From positions 9,920,001-9,984,000 of the forward strand of contig NZ_CP108070.1 of assembly GCF_036178845.1 (NCBI RefSeq): a DNA stretch of 64,000 nt, read 5' to 3'. The notes under the pieces are model-generated. The model ran no database searches and was not told where the DNA came from. It saw only the letters and a list, made by a program, of their open reading frames with translations. Each line of letters begins with the position of its first letter. Position 1 is the stretch's first letter. This DNA is from Streptomyces sp. NBC_00271 (lineage in GTDB: Bacteria; Actinomycetota; Actinomycetes; Streptomycetales; Streptomycetaceae). Of the stretch, positions 46,263-57,381 are shown in pieces. The position numbers were made by a program, and so were the translations under genes.

Positions 46263-47144
46263 TCAGCGTTCCAGCAGCATCCGCTGGAGTTCGCGGGCCG
46301 CGCGAGGCGGAGCCACATCGCTGCGGTGGGCCAGGGCGATGACGCGGTGGAGTCCGGGGCGTGCGAGCGGTGTCACCCGCAGGCCGCGTCCCGAGCGCGT
46401 CGCGACCATGCGCGGGACGACGGCCACGCCGAGCCCCGCCCTGACGAAACCCAGCACCGCGTCCATCTCGCCGCCCTCGACGGCGAAGTCCGGCTCGAAG
46501 CCCTCGGCGCGACAGGCGGCGACGGTCAGTTCCCGCAGGTCGTAGCCGTGCCGGAACATCACGAGGCGTTCGCCCTCCAGGTCGGGGATGCGCACGGTGC
46601 GCCCGGTCCCCGGCGCGGGCGCGTCCGGTGACGACACCACGACCAGGTCCTCGCGCAGCAGCTCCACCGTCGTCAGCGCGGGGGAGGGGGTGGGCAGCGG
46701 GAGTACGACCAGGGCGAGATCCAACGCGCCGCGTGCGAGTTCCCGTACGAGATCGTGGGAGCCGCTCTCCTCGATCAGCAGCCGGATACCGGGATAGCGG
46801 TCGTGGAAGGCACGCAGGACGTCCGGAACCAGGCCGGTGCACAGGCTCGGCGTCGCGCCCAGCCGGACCCGGCCGCTGCGCAGCTGGGCCAGTTCCTGCA
46901 CCTCGTGCCGGGCCGTGTCCGCGTCGGCCAGGATGCGCCGGGCCAGGGGCAGCAGCGCCTCGCCCGCGTCCGTCAGCGTGATGTTGCCCCGCGCGCGGAG
47001 AAAGAGGTCCGCCCCCAACTCCCGTTCCAGCGCCTTGATCTGCTGGGACAGGGACGGCTGGGCGACATGGACCAGATCGGCGGCCCGGGTGAAGTGCCGG
47101 GTCTCGGCGACCGCCACGAAGTACTGGAGCTGCTGGAACTGCAT
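46263..47144 (-). CDS. LysR-family transcriptional regulator
   Basis: 293-residue regulator with an N-terminal winged helix (LQYFVAVAETRHFTRAADLVHVAQPSLSQQIKALE) and a two-lobed effector domain (LRLGATPSLC-like start, FRHGYDLRELTVAACRAEG, VRAGLGVAVVPRMVA). ATG 47144 gives the standard LysR start. It is divergent from the succinate dehydrogenase operon, and a LysR-type palindrome lies in between, so sdhCAB is the likeliest target. Confidence 0.92.
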   Translation of the reverse strand: MQFQQLQYFVAVAETRHFTRAADLVHVAQPSLSQQIKALERELGADLFLRARGNITLTDAGEALLPLARRILADADTARHEVQELAQLRSGRVRLGATPSLCTGLVPDVLRAFHDRYPGIRLLIEESGSHDLVRELARGALDLALVVLPLPTPSPALTTVELLREDLVVVSSPDAPAPGTGRTVRIPDLEGERLVMFRHGYDLRELTVAACRAEGFEPDFAVEGGEMDAVLGFVRAGLGVAVVPRMVATRSGRGLRVTPLARPGLHRVIALAHRSDVAPPRAARELQRMLLER

Positions 47145-47153
47145 CCACCCATC

Positions 47154-47168
47154 ATAGGCTCCAGCTAT
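47154..47168. promoter_or_regulatory. LysR-type T-N11-A box between lysR and sdhC
   Basis: ATAGGCTCCAGCTAT has perfect ATAG/CTAT arms around 7 bases and fits the T-N11-A rule (T 47155, A 47167). It starts 10 bases upstream of the lysR start codon and 60 bases upstream of sdhC. Confidence 0.6.
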
Positions 47169-47227
47169 TGAAACGAGCCGTACCATGTCTTGGACCGATC
47201 GGCACCCGCGGCCCTAGCTTCTGAGAC

Positions 47228-47935
47228 ATGGCTCTGGCAACGCGGACGGACCGACGACCGTCGATGACGCGCACCGTGTGGGACAGCTCCGTCGGGAAGA
47301 AGACCGTGATGGCGGTCAGCGGCCTGATCATGCTGATGTACCTGGTCGTACACATGCTCGGCAACCTGAAGATCTTCTTCGGTTCGGGCGACTTCAACCA
47401 CTACGCCCACTGGCTGCGCACCCTCGGTGAGCCCTTCCTGCACTACGAGTGGGCCCTGTGGATCATCCGCGTGGTCCTGGTCGTCGCCGTCGTCGCCCAC
47501 GCCACCGCCGCGTACCAGCTCAGCCGCCGCGACATCAGGGCGCGCCCGAACAAGTACGTCCACAAGAAGCCCAGGTCCAGCTACGCGACCCGCACGATGC
47601 GCTGGGGCGGGATCATCCTCGGCCTGTTCATCGTCTGGCACATCCTCGACCTGACGACCGGCACCGCGCACCCCGGCGGCTTCCAGTCCGGACACCCGTA
47701 CCAGAACGTGATCGACACCTTCTCGACCTGGTACGGCGACGTGATCTACATCGTCGCGATGCTCGCGCTCGGCCTGCACATCAGGCACGGCTTCTGGAGC
47801 GCCGCGCAGACCCTGGGCGCCGGCAACCGCACCCGCGACCGCGCCCTCAAGACCATCGCCGACGTCCTCGCGCTGGTGCTGACGGTGGGCTTCATCTCCG
47901 TACCCGTCGGTGTCATGACCGGATTGGTGAGCTGA
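47228..47935 (+). CDS. sdhC: Succinate dehydrogenase / fumarate reductase cytochrome b subunit
   Basis: Membrane anchor of complex II, 235 residues with five hydrophobic segments and conserved His residues ([40 protein letters not shown]) likely binding two hemes. This is the class of actinobacterial single-anchor, menaquinone-linked enzymes. The sdhA ATG begins one base after its stop. Confidence 0.93.
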   Translation: MALATRTDRRPSMTRTVWDSSVGKKTVMAVSGLIMLMYLVVHMLGNLKIFFGSGDFNHYAHWLRTLGEPFLHYEWALWIIRVVLVVAVVAHATAAYQLSRRDIRARPNKYVHKKPRSSYATRTMRWGGIILGLFIVWHILDLTTGTAHPGGFQSGHPYQNVIDTFSTWYGDVIYIVAMLALGLHIRHGFWSAAQTLGAGNRTRDRALKTIADVLALVLTVGFISVPVGVMTGLVS

Positions 47936-47936
47936 C

Positions 47937-49891
<1,955 letters not shown>

Positions 49892-49895
<4 letters not shown>

Positions 49896-50641
49896 AGCTC
49901 ACCCTGCGCGTCTGGCGCCAGAAGAACGCCGACGCCGACGGAGCGATGTCCACGTACGAGGTGGACGACATCTCGGCCGACATGTCCTTCCTGGAGATGC
50001 TCGACACCCTCAACGAGGAACTCATCCTCAAGGGCGAGGACCCCGTCGCCTTCGACCACGACTGCCGCGAGGGCATCTGCGGCGCCTGCAGCCTGGTCAT
50101 CAACGGGGACGCCCACGGACCCGAGCGCACCACCACCTGCCAGCTGCACATGCGGTCCTTCCAGGACGGCGACACCATCGACGTCGAGCCCTGGCGCGCC
50201 TCCGCCTTCCCGGTCGTCAAGGACCTCGTCGTGGACCGCTCGGCCTTCGACCGGATCATCCAGGCCGGCGGGTACGTCACCGCCCCCACCGGCGCCGCGC
50301 CCGAGGCCCACGCGACGCCCGTACCGAAGCCGGACGCCGACTTCGCGTTCGAGCACGCCGAGTGCATCGGCTGCGGTGCGTGTGTGGCCGCCTGCCCCAA
50401 CGGGGCCGCGATGCTCTTCACCTCGGCCAAGGTCAACCATCTGAACGTGCTGCCGCAGGGGGCGCCCGAGCGGGAGACGCGGGTGCTGGACATGGTGGCG
50501 CAGATGGACGAGGAGGGGTTCGGGGGGTGCACGCTGGCCGGGGAGTGCGCCACCGCTTGCCCGAAGGGGATTCCGTTGGTTTCCATCACCGGGATGAACA
50601 AGGAGTGGCTGCGGGCTGCCCGTAAAACCGGGCGGCGCTAG
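49892..50641 (+). CDS. sdhB: Succinate dehydrogenase / fumarate reductase iron-sulfur subunit
   Basis: Electron-transfer subunit of 249 residues. A [2Fe-2S] site lies in [18 protein letters not shown], with a later Cys in TTTCQLH. The C-terminal [4Fe-4S] and [3Fe-4S] clusters use [12 protein letters not shown] and [15 protein letters not shown]. It ends the sdhCAB operon. A second, SDH-like complex II is normally present elsewhere in Streptomyces genomes, so this one may serve particular growth conditions (inference). Confidence 0.95.
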
Positions 50642-50954
50642 GGAGACTTCGGCTGCGGGTCGGATGTGGCTGGTCGCGCAGTTCCTCGCGCCCCTTTCGG
50701 GCGCGCTCCAGCCGAGGTCACTTGTTAAGAAAACGTTCGCCGGATCTGTGCGGACGGGCGGGGCCGGGAGTGGTGCTCATTCCCGGTCCCGTCTCGCATT
50801 CGGGGGAATCTCCTGGCATTCAACATCCCCACATCCTGGCTCCTGGCACACGTCACGCGCCGGCCAACCGGCATCGGAAGAACAGGAGCGCGCGGGCCGT
50901 ACCGAACCGGTCTGCCGCCGCTGTGCCGAACCGGCCCGTGACCAGGAGAGTGCC
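50642..50954. other. 313-base intergenic region between sdhB and olsB
   Basis: Carries the dispersed repeat at 50651-50707 near sdhB. The rest has no supported gene. AGGAGAG at 50944-50950 is the ribosome binding site for the next gene. A promoter for olsBA is expected here but I cannot place it firmly. Confidence 0.6.
50651..50707 (+). repeat. Dispersed Streptomyces intergenic repeat with hairpin
   Basis: The segment beginning GGCTGCGGGTCGGATGTGG and continuing TGGTCGCGCAGTTCCTCGCG matches, from memory, a short sequence found in many copies between genes in Streptomyces chromosomes. It ends in a hairpin: CGCGCCC (50687-50693) pairs with GGGCGCG (50699-50705). It begins 10 bases after sdhB and may terminate that operon. 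Only one copy is in this window. Confidence 0.7.
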
Positions 50955-51725
50955 ATGACCGGCGTTTCCACCCTCGACAGCCCCCCGCAGCCCCTGGCCC
51001 CCACCCGTTACACCGTCTCCCTCGCTCGTTCCGAGGCCGACGTCCGGGCCGCGCAGCGGCTGCGGCACGACGTCTTCGCCGGGGAGATGGGCGCCCTGCT
51101 GACCACGCCGCAGCCGGGGCTCGACATCGACGCCTTCGACGCCTACTGCGATCATCTGCTGGTCCGTGACACGCTGACCGACCAGGTCGTCGGCACCTAC
51201 CGCCTGCTGCCCCCGGAGCGCGCCGCGATCGCCGGCCGGCTCTACTCGGAGGGCGAGTTCGACGTGAGCCCGCTCGACGCGATCCGCCCGGGACTCGTCG
51301 AGGTCGGGCGCTCCTGCGTGCACCCCGACCACCGCGACGGCGCCGTCATCGGCCTCATCTGGGCCGGAATAGCCCGTTACATGGTCGAGGGCGGCCACGA
51401 GTGGCTCGCGGGCTGCTGCTCGATCCCGCTCGCCGACGGCGGCGAGCTCGCGGCCGGAACCTGGGACCGGGTGCAGGCCAAGCACCTGGCACCCGAGGAG
51501 TACCGGGTACGACCGCTGCTGCCGTGGACCGCGGAGGGTGTCACCCGCCAGCCCCGCACCGAACTGCCCCCGCTCCTGCGCGGCTATCTCCGGCTCGGCG
51601 CCTGGGTCTGCGCCGCACCCGCGCACGACCCGGACTTCGGGGTCGCGGACCTGTTCGTGCTGCTGTCGATGCGCCGGGTCAACCCGCGCTATCTGCGGCA
51701 CTTCCTCTCGCTCGTCCCGGCCTGA
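50955..51725 (+). CDS. olsB: OlsB-like ornithine N-acyltransferase (GNAT-related)
   Basis: Predicted first enzyme of ornithine-lipid synthesis, joining a 3-hydroxy fatty acid to ornithine. The 256-residue protein belongs to the Acetyltransf_5/autoinducer-synthase-like group: VSLARSEADVRAAQRLRHDVFAGEMG, VVGTYRLLPPERAA and VEVGRSCVHPDHRDGAVIGLIWAG. AGGAGAG precedes ATG 50955. The stop overlaps the acyltransferase start (TGATG), forming an olsBA pair; from memory the same pair in S. coelicolor (SCO0921/0920) makes ornithine lipid. Confidence 0.82.
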   Translation: MTGVSTLDSPPQPLAPTRYTVSLARSEADVRAAQRLRHDVFAGEMGALLTTPQPGLDIDAFDAYCDHLLVRDTLTDQVVGTYRLLPPERAAIAGRLYSEGEFDVSPLDAIRPGLVEVGRSCVHPDHRDGAVIGLIWAGIARYMVEGGHEWLAGCCSIPLADGGELAAGTWDRVQAKHLAPEEYRVRPLLPWTAEGVTRQPRTELPPLLRGYLRLGAWVCAAPAHDPDFGVADLFVLLSMRRVNPRYLRHFLSLVPA

Positions 51726-52534
51726 TGAGCGTCTGGCTGCCCAGCGCGCCCTGCACCCCCAGGGCGTGCGTCGAGGCGACGGGGTCCGCCACGGCCGTAC
51801 CGCGTGCCGTGCTGCGGCTCGCGGCGGTCCTGGTCGTGGTCGCCACCGGGGTCGTGCTGTTGCCGCTCGGCGGGCGGATTCCCGCCGAGCCGGTACGGCA
51901 CTGGTGCCGGGCGATCGTGCGGGCCGCGGGCGTCCGCGTCCGGATCACCGGCCCCGCCGTCCCCACCGGCGGGCTGCTGATCGTCGCCAACCACATCTCC
52001 TGGCTGGACATCCCGCTCCTCGCCGCCGTCCGGCCGGCCAGGATGCTCGCCAAGTCCGAGATCCGGCAGTGGCCGGTCGCGGGACCGCTGGCCGCGCGCG
52101 GCGGCGTCCTGTTCATCGAACGCGACCGGCTGCGCGCGCTGCCGGACACGGTGGCGCGGATCGCCGGGCTGCTGCGTGACGGGGCGGCCGTCGTGGCCTT
52201 CCCGGAGGGCAGCACCTGGTGCGGCAGGGCACAGGGCCACTTCCGGCGGGCCGTCTTCCAGGCCGCGCTCGACGCGGGGGTGCCGGTCCAGCCGGTGCAC
52301 ATCCACTACCGGCTCGCCGGGGGAGTGGCGAGCACCGCGCCGGCCTTCGTCGGGAACGACTCGCTGCTCGCCTCCCTGTGGCGGGTGGCCTCGGCACGCG
52401 GACTGGTGGCGGAGGTCGAGGTACGGCCCACGCTCGACCCGGGCAGCCACCCGGATCGACGGGAGCTGGCCCGCGCGGCGCAAGGAGGGTTGCATTCCCA
52501 AGGGGCACGCGCGTCGGCCCTCGGCCATCGCTGA
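51725..52534 (+). CDS. olsA: OlsA-like lyso-ornithine-lipid / lysophosphatidate acyltransferase (PlsC family)
   Basis: Predicted second acylation enzyme for ornithine lipid. The 269-residue PlsC-family protein has a hydrophobic N-terminal segment (AVLRLAAVLVVVATGVVLLPL), the catalytic block ANHISWLDIP (HxxxxD), the substrate block FIERD, and FPEGSTWCG. The coupling with the olsB-like gene argues for ornithine lipid rather than general phosphatidate synthesis, but the latter cannot be excluded. Confidence 0.83.
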   Translation: MSVWLPSAPCTPRACVEATGSATAVPRAVLRLAAVLVVVATGVVLLPLGGRIPAEPVRHWCRAIVRAAGVRVRITGPAVPTGGLLIVANHISWLDIPLLAAVRPARMLAKSEIRQWPVAGPLAARGGVLFIERDRLRALPDTVARIAGLLRDGAAVVAFPEGSTWCGRAQGHFRRAVFQAALDAGVPVQPVHIHYRLAGGVASTAPAFVGNDSLLASLWRVASARGLVAEVEVRPTLDPGSHPDRRELARAAQGGLHSQGARASALGHR

Positions 52535-52564
52535 CGTATCAGGACGAGGCGACCTGAAGGGACA

Positions 52565-52600
52565 GGGGCCGGTGGCCGGCGGTACGGGCCTACCGGCCCC
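52565..52600. terminator. Hairpin at the convergent olsA / uvrA-like ends
   Basis: GGGGCCGGT (52565-52573) pairs with ACCGGCCCC (52592-52600), with further GC-rich pairing possible in the 18-base loop. It overlaps the last codons of the uvrA-like gene. Confidence 0.6.
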
Positions 52601-54938
52601 GAGCGAGTGCCCGGGTGAGGTACGGAGCCGTCGTGCTGCCCTCCGCCCGCGCCACCTCGGCCGGGGGGCCCGCGGCCACGATCCGGCCGCCCGCGTCCCC
52701 GCCGCCAGGACCCAGGTCGATCACCCAGTCCGCGCCCGCGACCACCGACATGTCGTGCTCGACGACCACGACGGTGTGTCCCGCGTCGACCAGGCCGTGC
52801 AACTGGCGCATCAGCACCTCGACATCGGCGGGGTGCAGCCCGGTCGTCGGTTCGTCGAGGAGATAGAGGGTGTGCCCCCGGCGGACCCGCTGCAACTCGC
52901 CGGCCAGCTTGATGCGTTGGGCCTCGCCGCCGGACAACTCCGTGGCGGGCTGGCCGAGTCGCAGATAGCCCAGACCCACGTCGAGGAGCGTGGCGAGGCT
53001 GCGGGCGACGGGCGCGGTGTCGGCGAAGAACTCCGCCGCGGCCTCCACCGTCATGTCCAGGACCTGCGCGATGTTCCGTCCGCGGTATGTCACCTCGAGC
53101 GTCTCGGGGTTGTAGCGCGCCCCGTCGCAGTCCGGGCAGGGAGCGTAGGTGCTCGGCAGGAACAGCAGCTCCACGCTCACGAATCCCTCACCCTGGCAGG
53201 TCTCGCAGCGCCCGCCCGCGACGTTGAAGGAGAAGCGCCCCACCCCGTAGCCGCGCCTTCGCGCCTCCTTCGCCCCGGCGAAGACCTTGCGCACGACATC
53301 GAAGAGGCCCGTGTAGGTGGCGAGATTCGAGCGTGGGGTACGGCCGATGGGCCTCTGGTCGACGGAGACGAGCCGTCCCACGCCCGCCAGCTCCTCGGTC
53401 ACCTCGCCGATGAGGGTGGACTTGCCCGAGCCGGAGACACCCGTGACGGCGGTGAGCACACCGAGCGGGAACGCGGCGCTCACCCCGCACAGGTTGTGGC
53501 GGCTCACCGGCCCCACCTTCAACTGCCCTTGTGGGGAACGCACTTCACGTTGCGGCGCGGGGTAGCGGTCGAAGAGGAAGCGGGCCGTGGCCGACTCCGC
53601 CACCCCGGCCAGCGCCGCCACCGGACCGCTGTGCAGCACCCGCCCGCCGTGCTCACCCGCCCGCGGACCGACGTCGACGAGCCAGTCGGCACCCCGCACG
53701 ACATCCAGATGGTGCTCGACCACGAACACCGAGTTGCCCGCCGCCTTCAGTCGGTCCAGCACCGTGAGCAGGGCCTCCGTGTCCGCCGGGTGCAGACCCG
53801 CGGACGGTTCGTCGAGGACGTACACGACACCGAACAGACCGGAGCGCAACTGCGTGGCCAGCCGCAGTCGTTGCAGCTCGCCCGCGGAGAGGGTCGGGGT
53901 GGCCCGGTCGAGGCTGAGGTAACCGAGGCCGAGTTCGACGACGGGGACGATCCGTGCCCTCAGGTCGTCGGTGAGGACGCGGGCCGCCTCTCCCCGGGGC
54001 TCCAGGGTCCCGGCCAGCTCCGACAGCGGCAGGGCCGCCAGTTCGGCGATCGTGCGGCCCGCGACGGTCACCGCCAGCGCCTCGGGACGCAGCCGGCTGC
54101 CGCCGCACACCGGGCACGGGGCGCTGGTCAGGAACCGTTCGGCCCTGGCCCGCAGCGTCGCGCTCTTCGAATCGGAGAACGTCTTCATGACGTAGCGCCG
54201 GGCGCTCATGTACGTGCCCTGGTAGGGACGTTGGATCCGGTCCGCGTCCCGTACCGGATGCACGGTGACGACCGGCTGCTCGTCCGTGAACAGAATCCAC
54301 TCCCGCTGCTCGGCCGGCAGCTCGCGCCACGGCCGGTCCACGTCGTACCCCAGCGCGTCGAGGACATCGCGCAGGTTCTTGCCCTGCCAGGCGCCGGGCC
54401 ACGCCGCGATCGCGCCCGCGCGGATCGACAGCGACGGGTCCGGGACCAGCGACTCCTCGGTCGTACGGTGGACCTGGCCGAGACCGTGACACTCCGGGCA
54501 GGCGCCGGCGGCCGTGTTCGGCGAGAAGGCGTCCGAGTCGAGGCGTTCGGCGCCCCGCGGATAGTCGCCCGCGCGTGAGAACAGCATCCGCAGGGAGTTG
54601 GAGAGGTTGGTGACCGTGCCCACGGACGAGCGCGAGGTGGGCGCCGAGCGGCGCTGCTGGAGCGAGACCGCGGGCGGCAGCCCGGTGATGTCCCCGACCT
54701 TCGGCGCCCCGACCTGGTGGATCAGCCGTCGCGCGTACGGCGCCACCGACTCGAAGTAGCGGCGCTGGGCCTCCGCGTAGATCGTGCCGAACGCCAGCGA
54801 GGACTTGCCCGAGCCCGAGACCCCGGTGAAGACCACGAGGACATCGCGCGGGATGTCGACGTCCACACCCTGGAGATTGTGCTCGCGGGCGCCCCGCACA
54901 CGGACGTACGCGTCGTGGCGGCGGTGCGGGTCGGACAT
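52590..54938 (-). CDS. Class II UvrA-like ABC ATPase
   Basis: DNA-damage-type ABC protein of 782 residues, about 170 shorter than housekeeping UvrA. Both nucleotide sites are intact: GVSGSGKSSLA with LSAGELQRLRLA, and GVSGSGKSTLI with LSGGEAQRIKLA. Zinc modules are visible (CPECHGLG, CPVCGGSRLRP, CETCQGEG, CPDCDGARY). The region between the first Walker A and the first zinc module is short, consistent with loss of the UvrB-binding domain, as in class II UvrA (UvrA2/DrrC-like) proteins tied to drug or damage tolerance. ATG 54938 has CAGGAG 8 bases upstream. Confidence 0.88.
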   Translation of the reverse strand: MSDPHRRHDAYVRVRGAREHNLQGVDVDIPRDVLVVFTGVSGSGKSSLAFGTIYAEAQRRYFESVAPYARRLIHQVGAPKVGDITGLPPAVSLQQRRSAPTSRSSVGTVTNLSNSLRMLFSRAGDYPRGAERLDSDAFSPNTAAGACPECHGLGQVHRTTEESLVPDPSLSIRAGAIAAWPGAWQGKNLRDVLDALGYDVDRPWRELPAEQREWILFTDEQPVVTVHPVRDADRIQRPYQGTYMSARRYVMKTFSDSKSATLRARAERFLTSAPCPVCGGSRLRPEALAVTVAGRTIAELAALPLSELAGTLEPRGEAARVLTDDLRARIVPVVELGLGYLSLDRATPTLSAGELQRLRLATQLRSGLFGVVYVLDEPSAGLHPADTEALLTVLDRLKAAGNSVFVVEHHLDVVRGADWLVDVGPRAGEHGGRVLHSGPVAALAGVAESATARFLFDRYPAPQREVRSPQGQLKVGPVSRHNLCGVSAAFPLGVLTAVTGVSGSGKSTLIGEVTEELAGVGRLVSVDQRPIGRTPRSNLATYTGLFDVVRKVFAGAKEARRRGYGVGRFSFNVAGGRCETCQGEGFVSVELLFLPSTYAPCPDCDGARYNPETLEVTYRGRNIAQVLDMTVEAAAEFFADTAPVARSLATLLDVGLGYLRLGQPATELSGGEAQRIKLAGELQRVRRGHTLYLLDEPTTGLHPADVEVLMRQLHGLVDAGHTVVVVEHDMSVVAGADWVIDLGPGGGDAGGRIVAAGPPAEVARAEGSTTAPYLTRALARGR

Positions 54939-54981
54939 CGACGGGACTCCTGGCGTGGGGCTCGGGGCAAACCCCACGATT

Positions 54982-55971
54982 CTAGGGCCTGGTCAGTCCC
55001 GCGACCCGGGCGAGCCTCCGGAAGGAGTCCAGCAGGGCCTCGCGGTCGTACGTACTGGTGGTGACCAGCACCTCCTGCGCGCCGGTCTCCTCGATCAACA
55101 TCTCCAGCTCGTGCTCGACCTGTTTCTCGGTGCCCGCGATCTGCCCCGCGAGCGCCGACTCGTAGAAATGCCGCTCCTTGCCGTTCATCGGGAGATCCTC
55201 GACCCGCTCGGCGGGCGGCAGCGGCGGGAAGGTGCCGTGCGTGCGGGCGTACGCCATCGACCACGCCTCGGGGAGCAGCAACCGCATCGCCTCGTCCGGG
55301 GTCTCGGCGACCGCGACGGCGCCGGACACGACGACGTACGGCTCCGCCGCCCACACGGAGGGGCGGAACGTCGCGCGGTAGTGGTCGATCCCGCGCCGCA
55401 TCTTCTCCCGGTTCCTGAAGTCCCCGATGACCAGGGGCAGGCCCGCGCGCGCCGCGATCGTCGCGCCCTCGTTCAGGGCGAGTACGAAGGGTGGCACGGT
55501 CAGCCCCTCCGAGGGGCGCGCGTGCACCCCCGTCGACGACGGGCCGCGGAACCAGCCGAGCAGCTCGTCGAGCTGCCCCGCGAAGTCGTCGGCGACGTCC
55601 TTGTCCCGCCCCAGCGCCCTGCGCACCCCGTCCGTGAAGCCGACCGAACGCCCGAGCCCCATGTCGATCCGGCCGGGGAACAGGGACTCGAGCACACCGA
55701 ACTGCTCGGCCACGATCAGGGGCTGGTGGTTGGGCAGCATCACCCCGCCGGTACCGACCCGGATCGTCCGGGTGGCGGCGGCGACCGCGGCGGCCAGCAC
55801 GGTGGGAGCGGATCCGGCGACCCCGGGCACGCCATGGTGCTCCGAGACCCAGATCCGGTCGTATCCGAGCCCTTCCAGCTCCTGGGCCAGACGCACGGTG
55901 TCCCGCAGGGCCTCGGCGGCGTCGTGCCCCTCGCGGGTGCGCGAGCGGTCAAGGACGGAGAAACGCGTCAC
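54982..55971 (-). CDS. LLM-class flavin-dependent oxidoreductase (MsnO8-like)
   Basis: Luciferase-like monooxygenase of 329 residues with unknown substrate. Family marks are FSVLDRSRTREG at the start, RIWVSEHHGVPG, the GTGGVMLPNHQPLIVAEQFGVL strand, and RIDMGLGRSVGF. GTG 55971 is used; the ribosome binding site is weak (GAAGA). It lies 43 bases upstream of the uvrA-like gene on the same strand, so the two may be co-expressed. Confidence 0.88.
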   Translation of the reverse strand: MTRFSVLDRSRTREGHDAAEALRDTVRLAQELEGLGYDRIWVSEHHGVPGVAGSAPTVLAAAVAAATRTIRVGTGGVMLPNHQPLIVAEQFGVLESLFPGRIDMGLGRSVGFTDGVRRALGRDKDVADDFAGQLDELLGWFRGPSSTGVHARPSEGLTVPPFVLALNEGATIAARAGLPLVIGDFRNREKMRRGIDHYRATFRPSVWAAEPYVVVSGAVAVAETPDEAMRLLLPEAWSMAYARTHGTFPPLPPAERVEDLPMNGKERHFYESALAGQIAGTEKQVEHELEMLIEETGAQEVLVTTSTYDREALLDSFRRLARVAGLTRP

Positions 55972-56005
55972 TCTTCGGATGATACGGACCTCGCCGCACC
56001 CGCGG

Positions 56006-57220
56006 TCACAGGGCCTCGTGGGAGATGGTCAGCAGATAGGTGCCGTAGAAGAGGGAGAAACCGGCCAGGCCGATGAGCAGGACGACGACCGTGCGCCGCC
56101 GGGCGCGGGCCAGAGAGAGGGCGAACGGCAGCAGCAGGGGGAAGGCGGGCAGCAGCAGTCGGGGTCTGCTCGTGAAGAAGTGGGCATCACCGAGGGCGAT
56201 GACGAGGAGAATCCCCGAGTACACGAGAAGCGGCAGCGGCTGTCGGTCCAGGACGCCGAGGACGAACAGCAGGACGCAGCCGAGGACGATCGCGGCGGAG
56301 AGATAGACGACCAGGGTGTCGTGCCCGACGATCAGGTGCTTGAACATGTGCGCGGTGTAGTGACCGAAGTCGAACCGTGAGCCCCACAGACTCTGCACCC
56401 GGAAGTAGCCGGTCAGGTCGTGGGTGCGCAGCCCCACCCAGGCGACGTAGCCGAGCCACCCGACGGGCGCCAGGAGCATGGCCACCCAGGCGCGCGGGAC
56501 GGTGGGTCTCCCGTCGCGGCGGCGCTGCCAGAGGTGGGCGGCGGCGGCCGTGACGACGGCGGCGGCCACGGTGAAACCGTTGGGGCGGCACAGCCCGGCC
56601 AGCGCGGCCAGCGTCCCGGCGGTCAGCCAGCGGTGGGTCAGCGCCGCGTAGAGCGCCCAGGCGGCGAAGGCCGTCATGAGGGACTCGGTGTACGCCATGG
56701 TCAGTACCACGGCGTGCGGCAGCAGCGCCCACAGTGCCACGAGCGCCAGCCCGACCCGCCGTCCGTGCAGCAGCTCGCCGACCGCGTACACGCCCCAGGC
56801 CGCCACGGCGGCGGCGATCCAGGAGATGACGAGCGCCGCGTTGACCGGGCCGATCGGCAGGACCGTGTTCAGGCCGTGGATCAGTCCGGGGAAGAGCGGG
56901 AAGAACGCCAGGTCGTTGTAGATGACCCCGTGACCGGACTTGGCGGCGACGATCGTGCCGTAGCCGTACCGGGCGATGTGCCAGTACCAGCCGCCGTCCC
57001 ATTCCAGACCGAGCACGTTGCGCGGGTGCCGGCCCAGGTACAGCGACCAGGCGGTCACCATGACCACGCCCGACAGCCGCGCGGCGGCGAACACCCACAG
57101 CGCCGGCAGCGCCCGCTTCAGTTCGCCCCGCCATCGCCACACCTCGGGCGAGGCGGCAGGCGACGCGGGCACGAGCTCCCGCGGGGGTCTGCCGCTCACC
57201 GTCTGGGGGCCGTCTTCCAT
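56006..57220 (-). CDS. PIG-V/GPI mannosyltransferase-like GT-C membrane protein
   Basis: Polytopic glycosyltransferase-like protein of 404 residues with about ten hydrophobic segments. The first external loop has the acidic motif VLGLEWDGGWYWHIARYGYG (WDGxWY type), as in PIG-V-like mannosyltransferases that use polyprenyl-phosphate sugars. Arg-rich loops (HLWQRRRDG, LARARRRT) lie on the cytoplasmic side. GAGGAGG precedes ATG 57220. The LLM oxidoreductase lies 34 bases downstream on the same strand. Its acceptor is unknown. Confidence 0.85.
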   Translation of the reverse strand: MEDGPQTVSGRPPRELVPASPAASPEVWRWRGELKRALPALWVFAAARLSGVVMVTAWSLYLGRHPRNVLGLEWDGGWYWHIARYGYGTIVAAKSGHGVIYNDLAFFPLFPGLIHGLNTVLPIGPVNAALVISWIAAAVAAWGVYAVGELLHGRRVGLALVALWALLPHAVVLTMAYTESLMTAFAAWALYAALTHRWLTAGTLAALAGLCRPNGFTVAAAVVTAAAAHLWQRRRDGRPTVPRAWVAMLLAPVGWLGYVAWVGLRTHDLTGYFRVQSLWGSRFDFGHYTAHMFKHLIVGHDTLVVYLSAAIVLGCVLLFVLGVLDRQPLPLLVYSGILLVIALGDAHFFTSRPRLLLPAFPLLLPFALSLARARRRTVVVLLIGLAGFSLFYGTYLLTISHEAL

Positions 57221-57381
57221 ACCGACCTCCTCGTCGCCCTGCTAGAGGGAATGGCCGGGGACGGGGTTCCACCGGTGGGAAGATCCCGACTTCATGGGAC
57301 ACGACGGTCCCGGACAGCGCATCCCGGCCCGGCACGGAAGGGTGATGAGGTCGCCGGGTTCGAGCCGCTCGAGCGGCTCGC

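Noticed and set aside
43181-46318. Long open frame (over 1,000 codons) on the minus strand opposite rmdA and the SDR
   Set aside because: It is antisense to two well-supported genes and has no recognisable domain.
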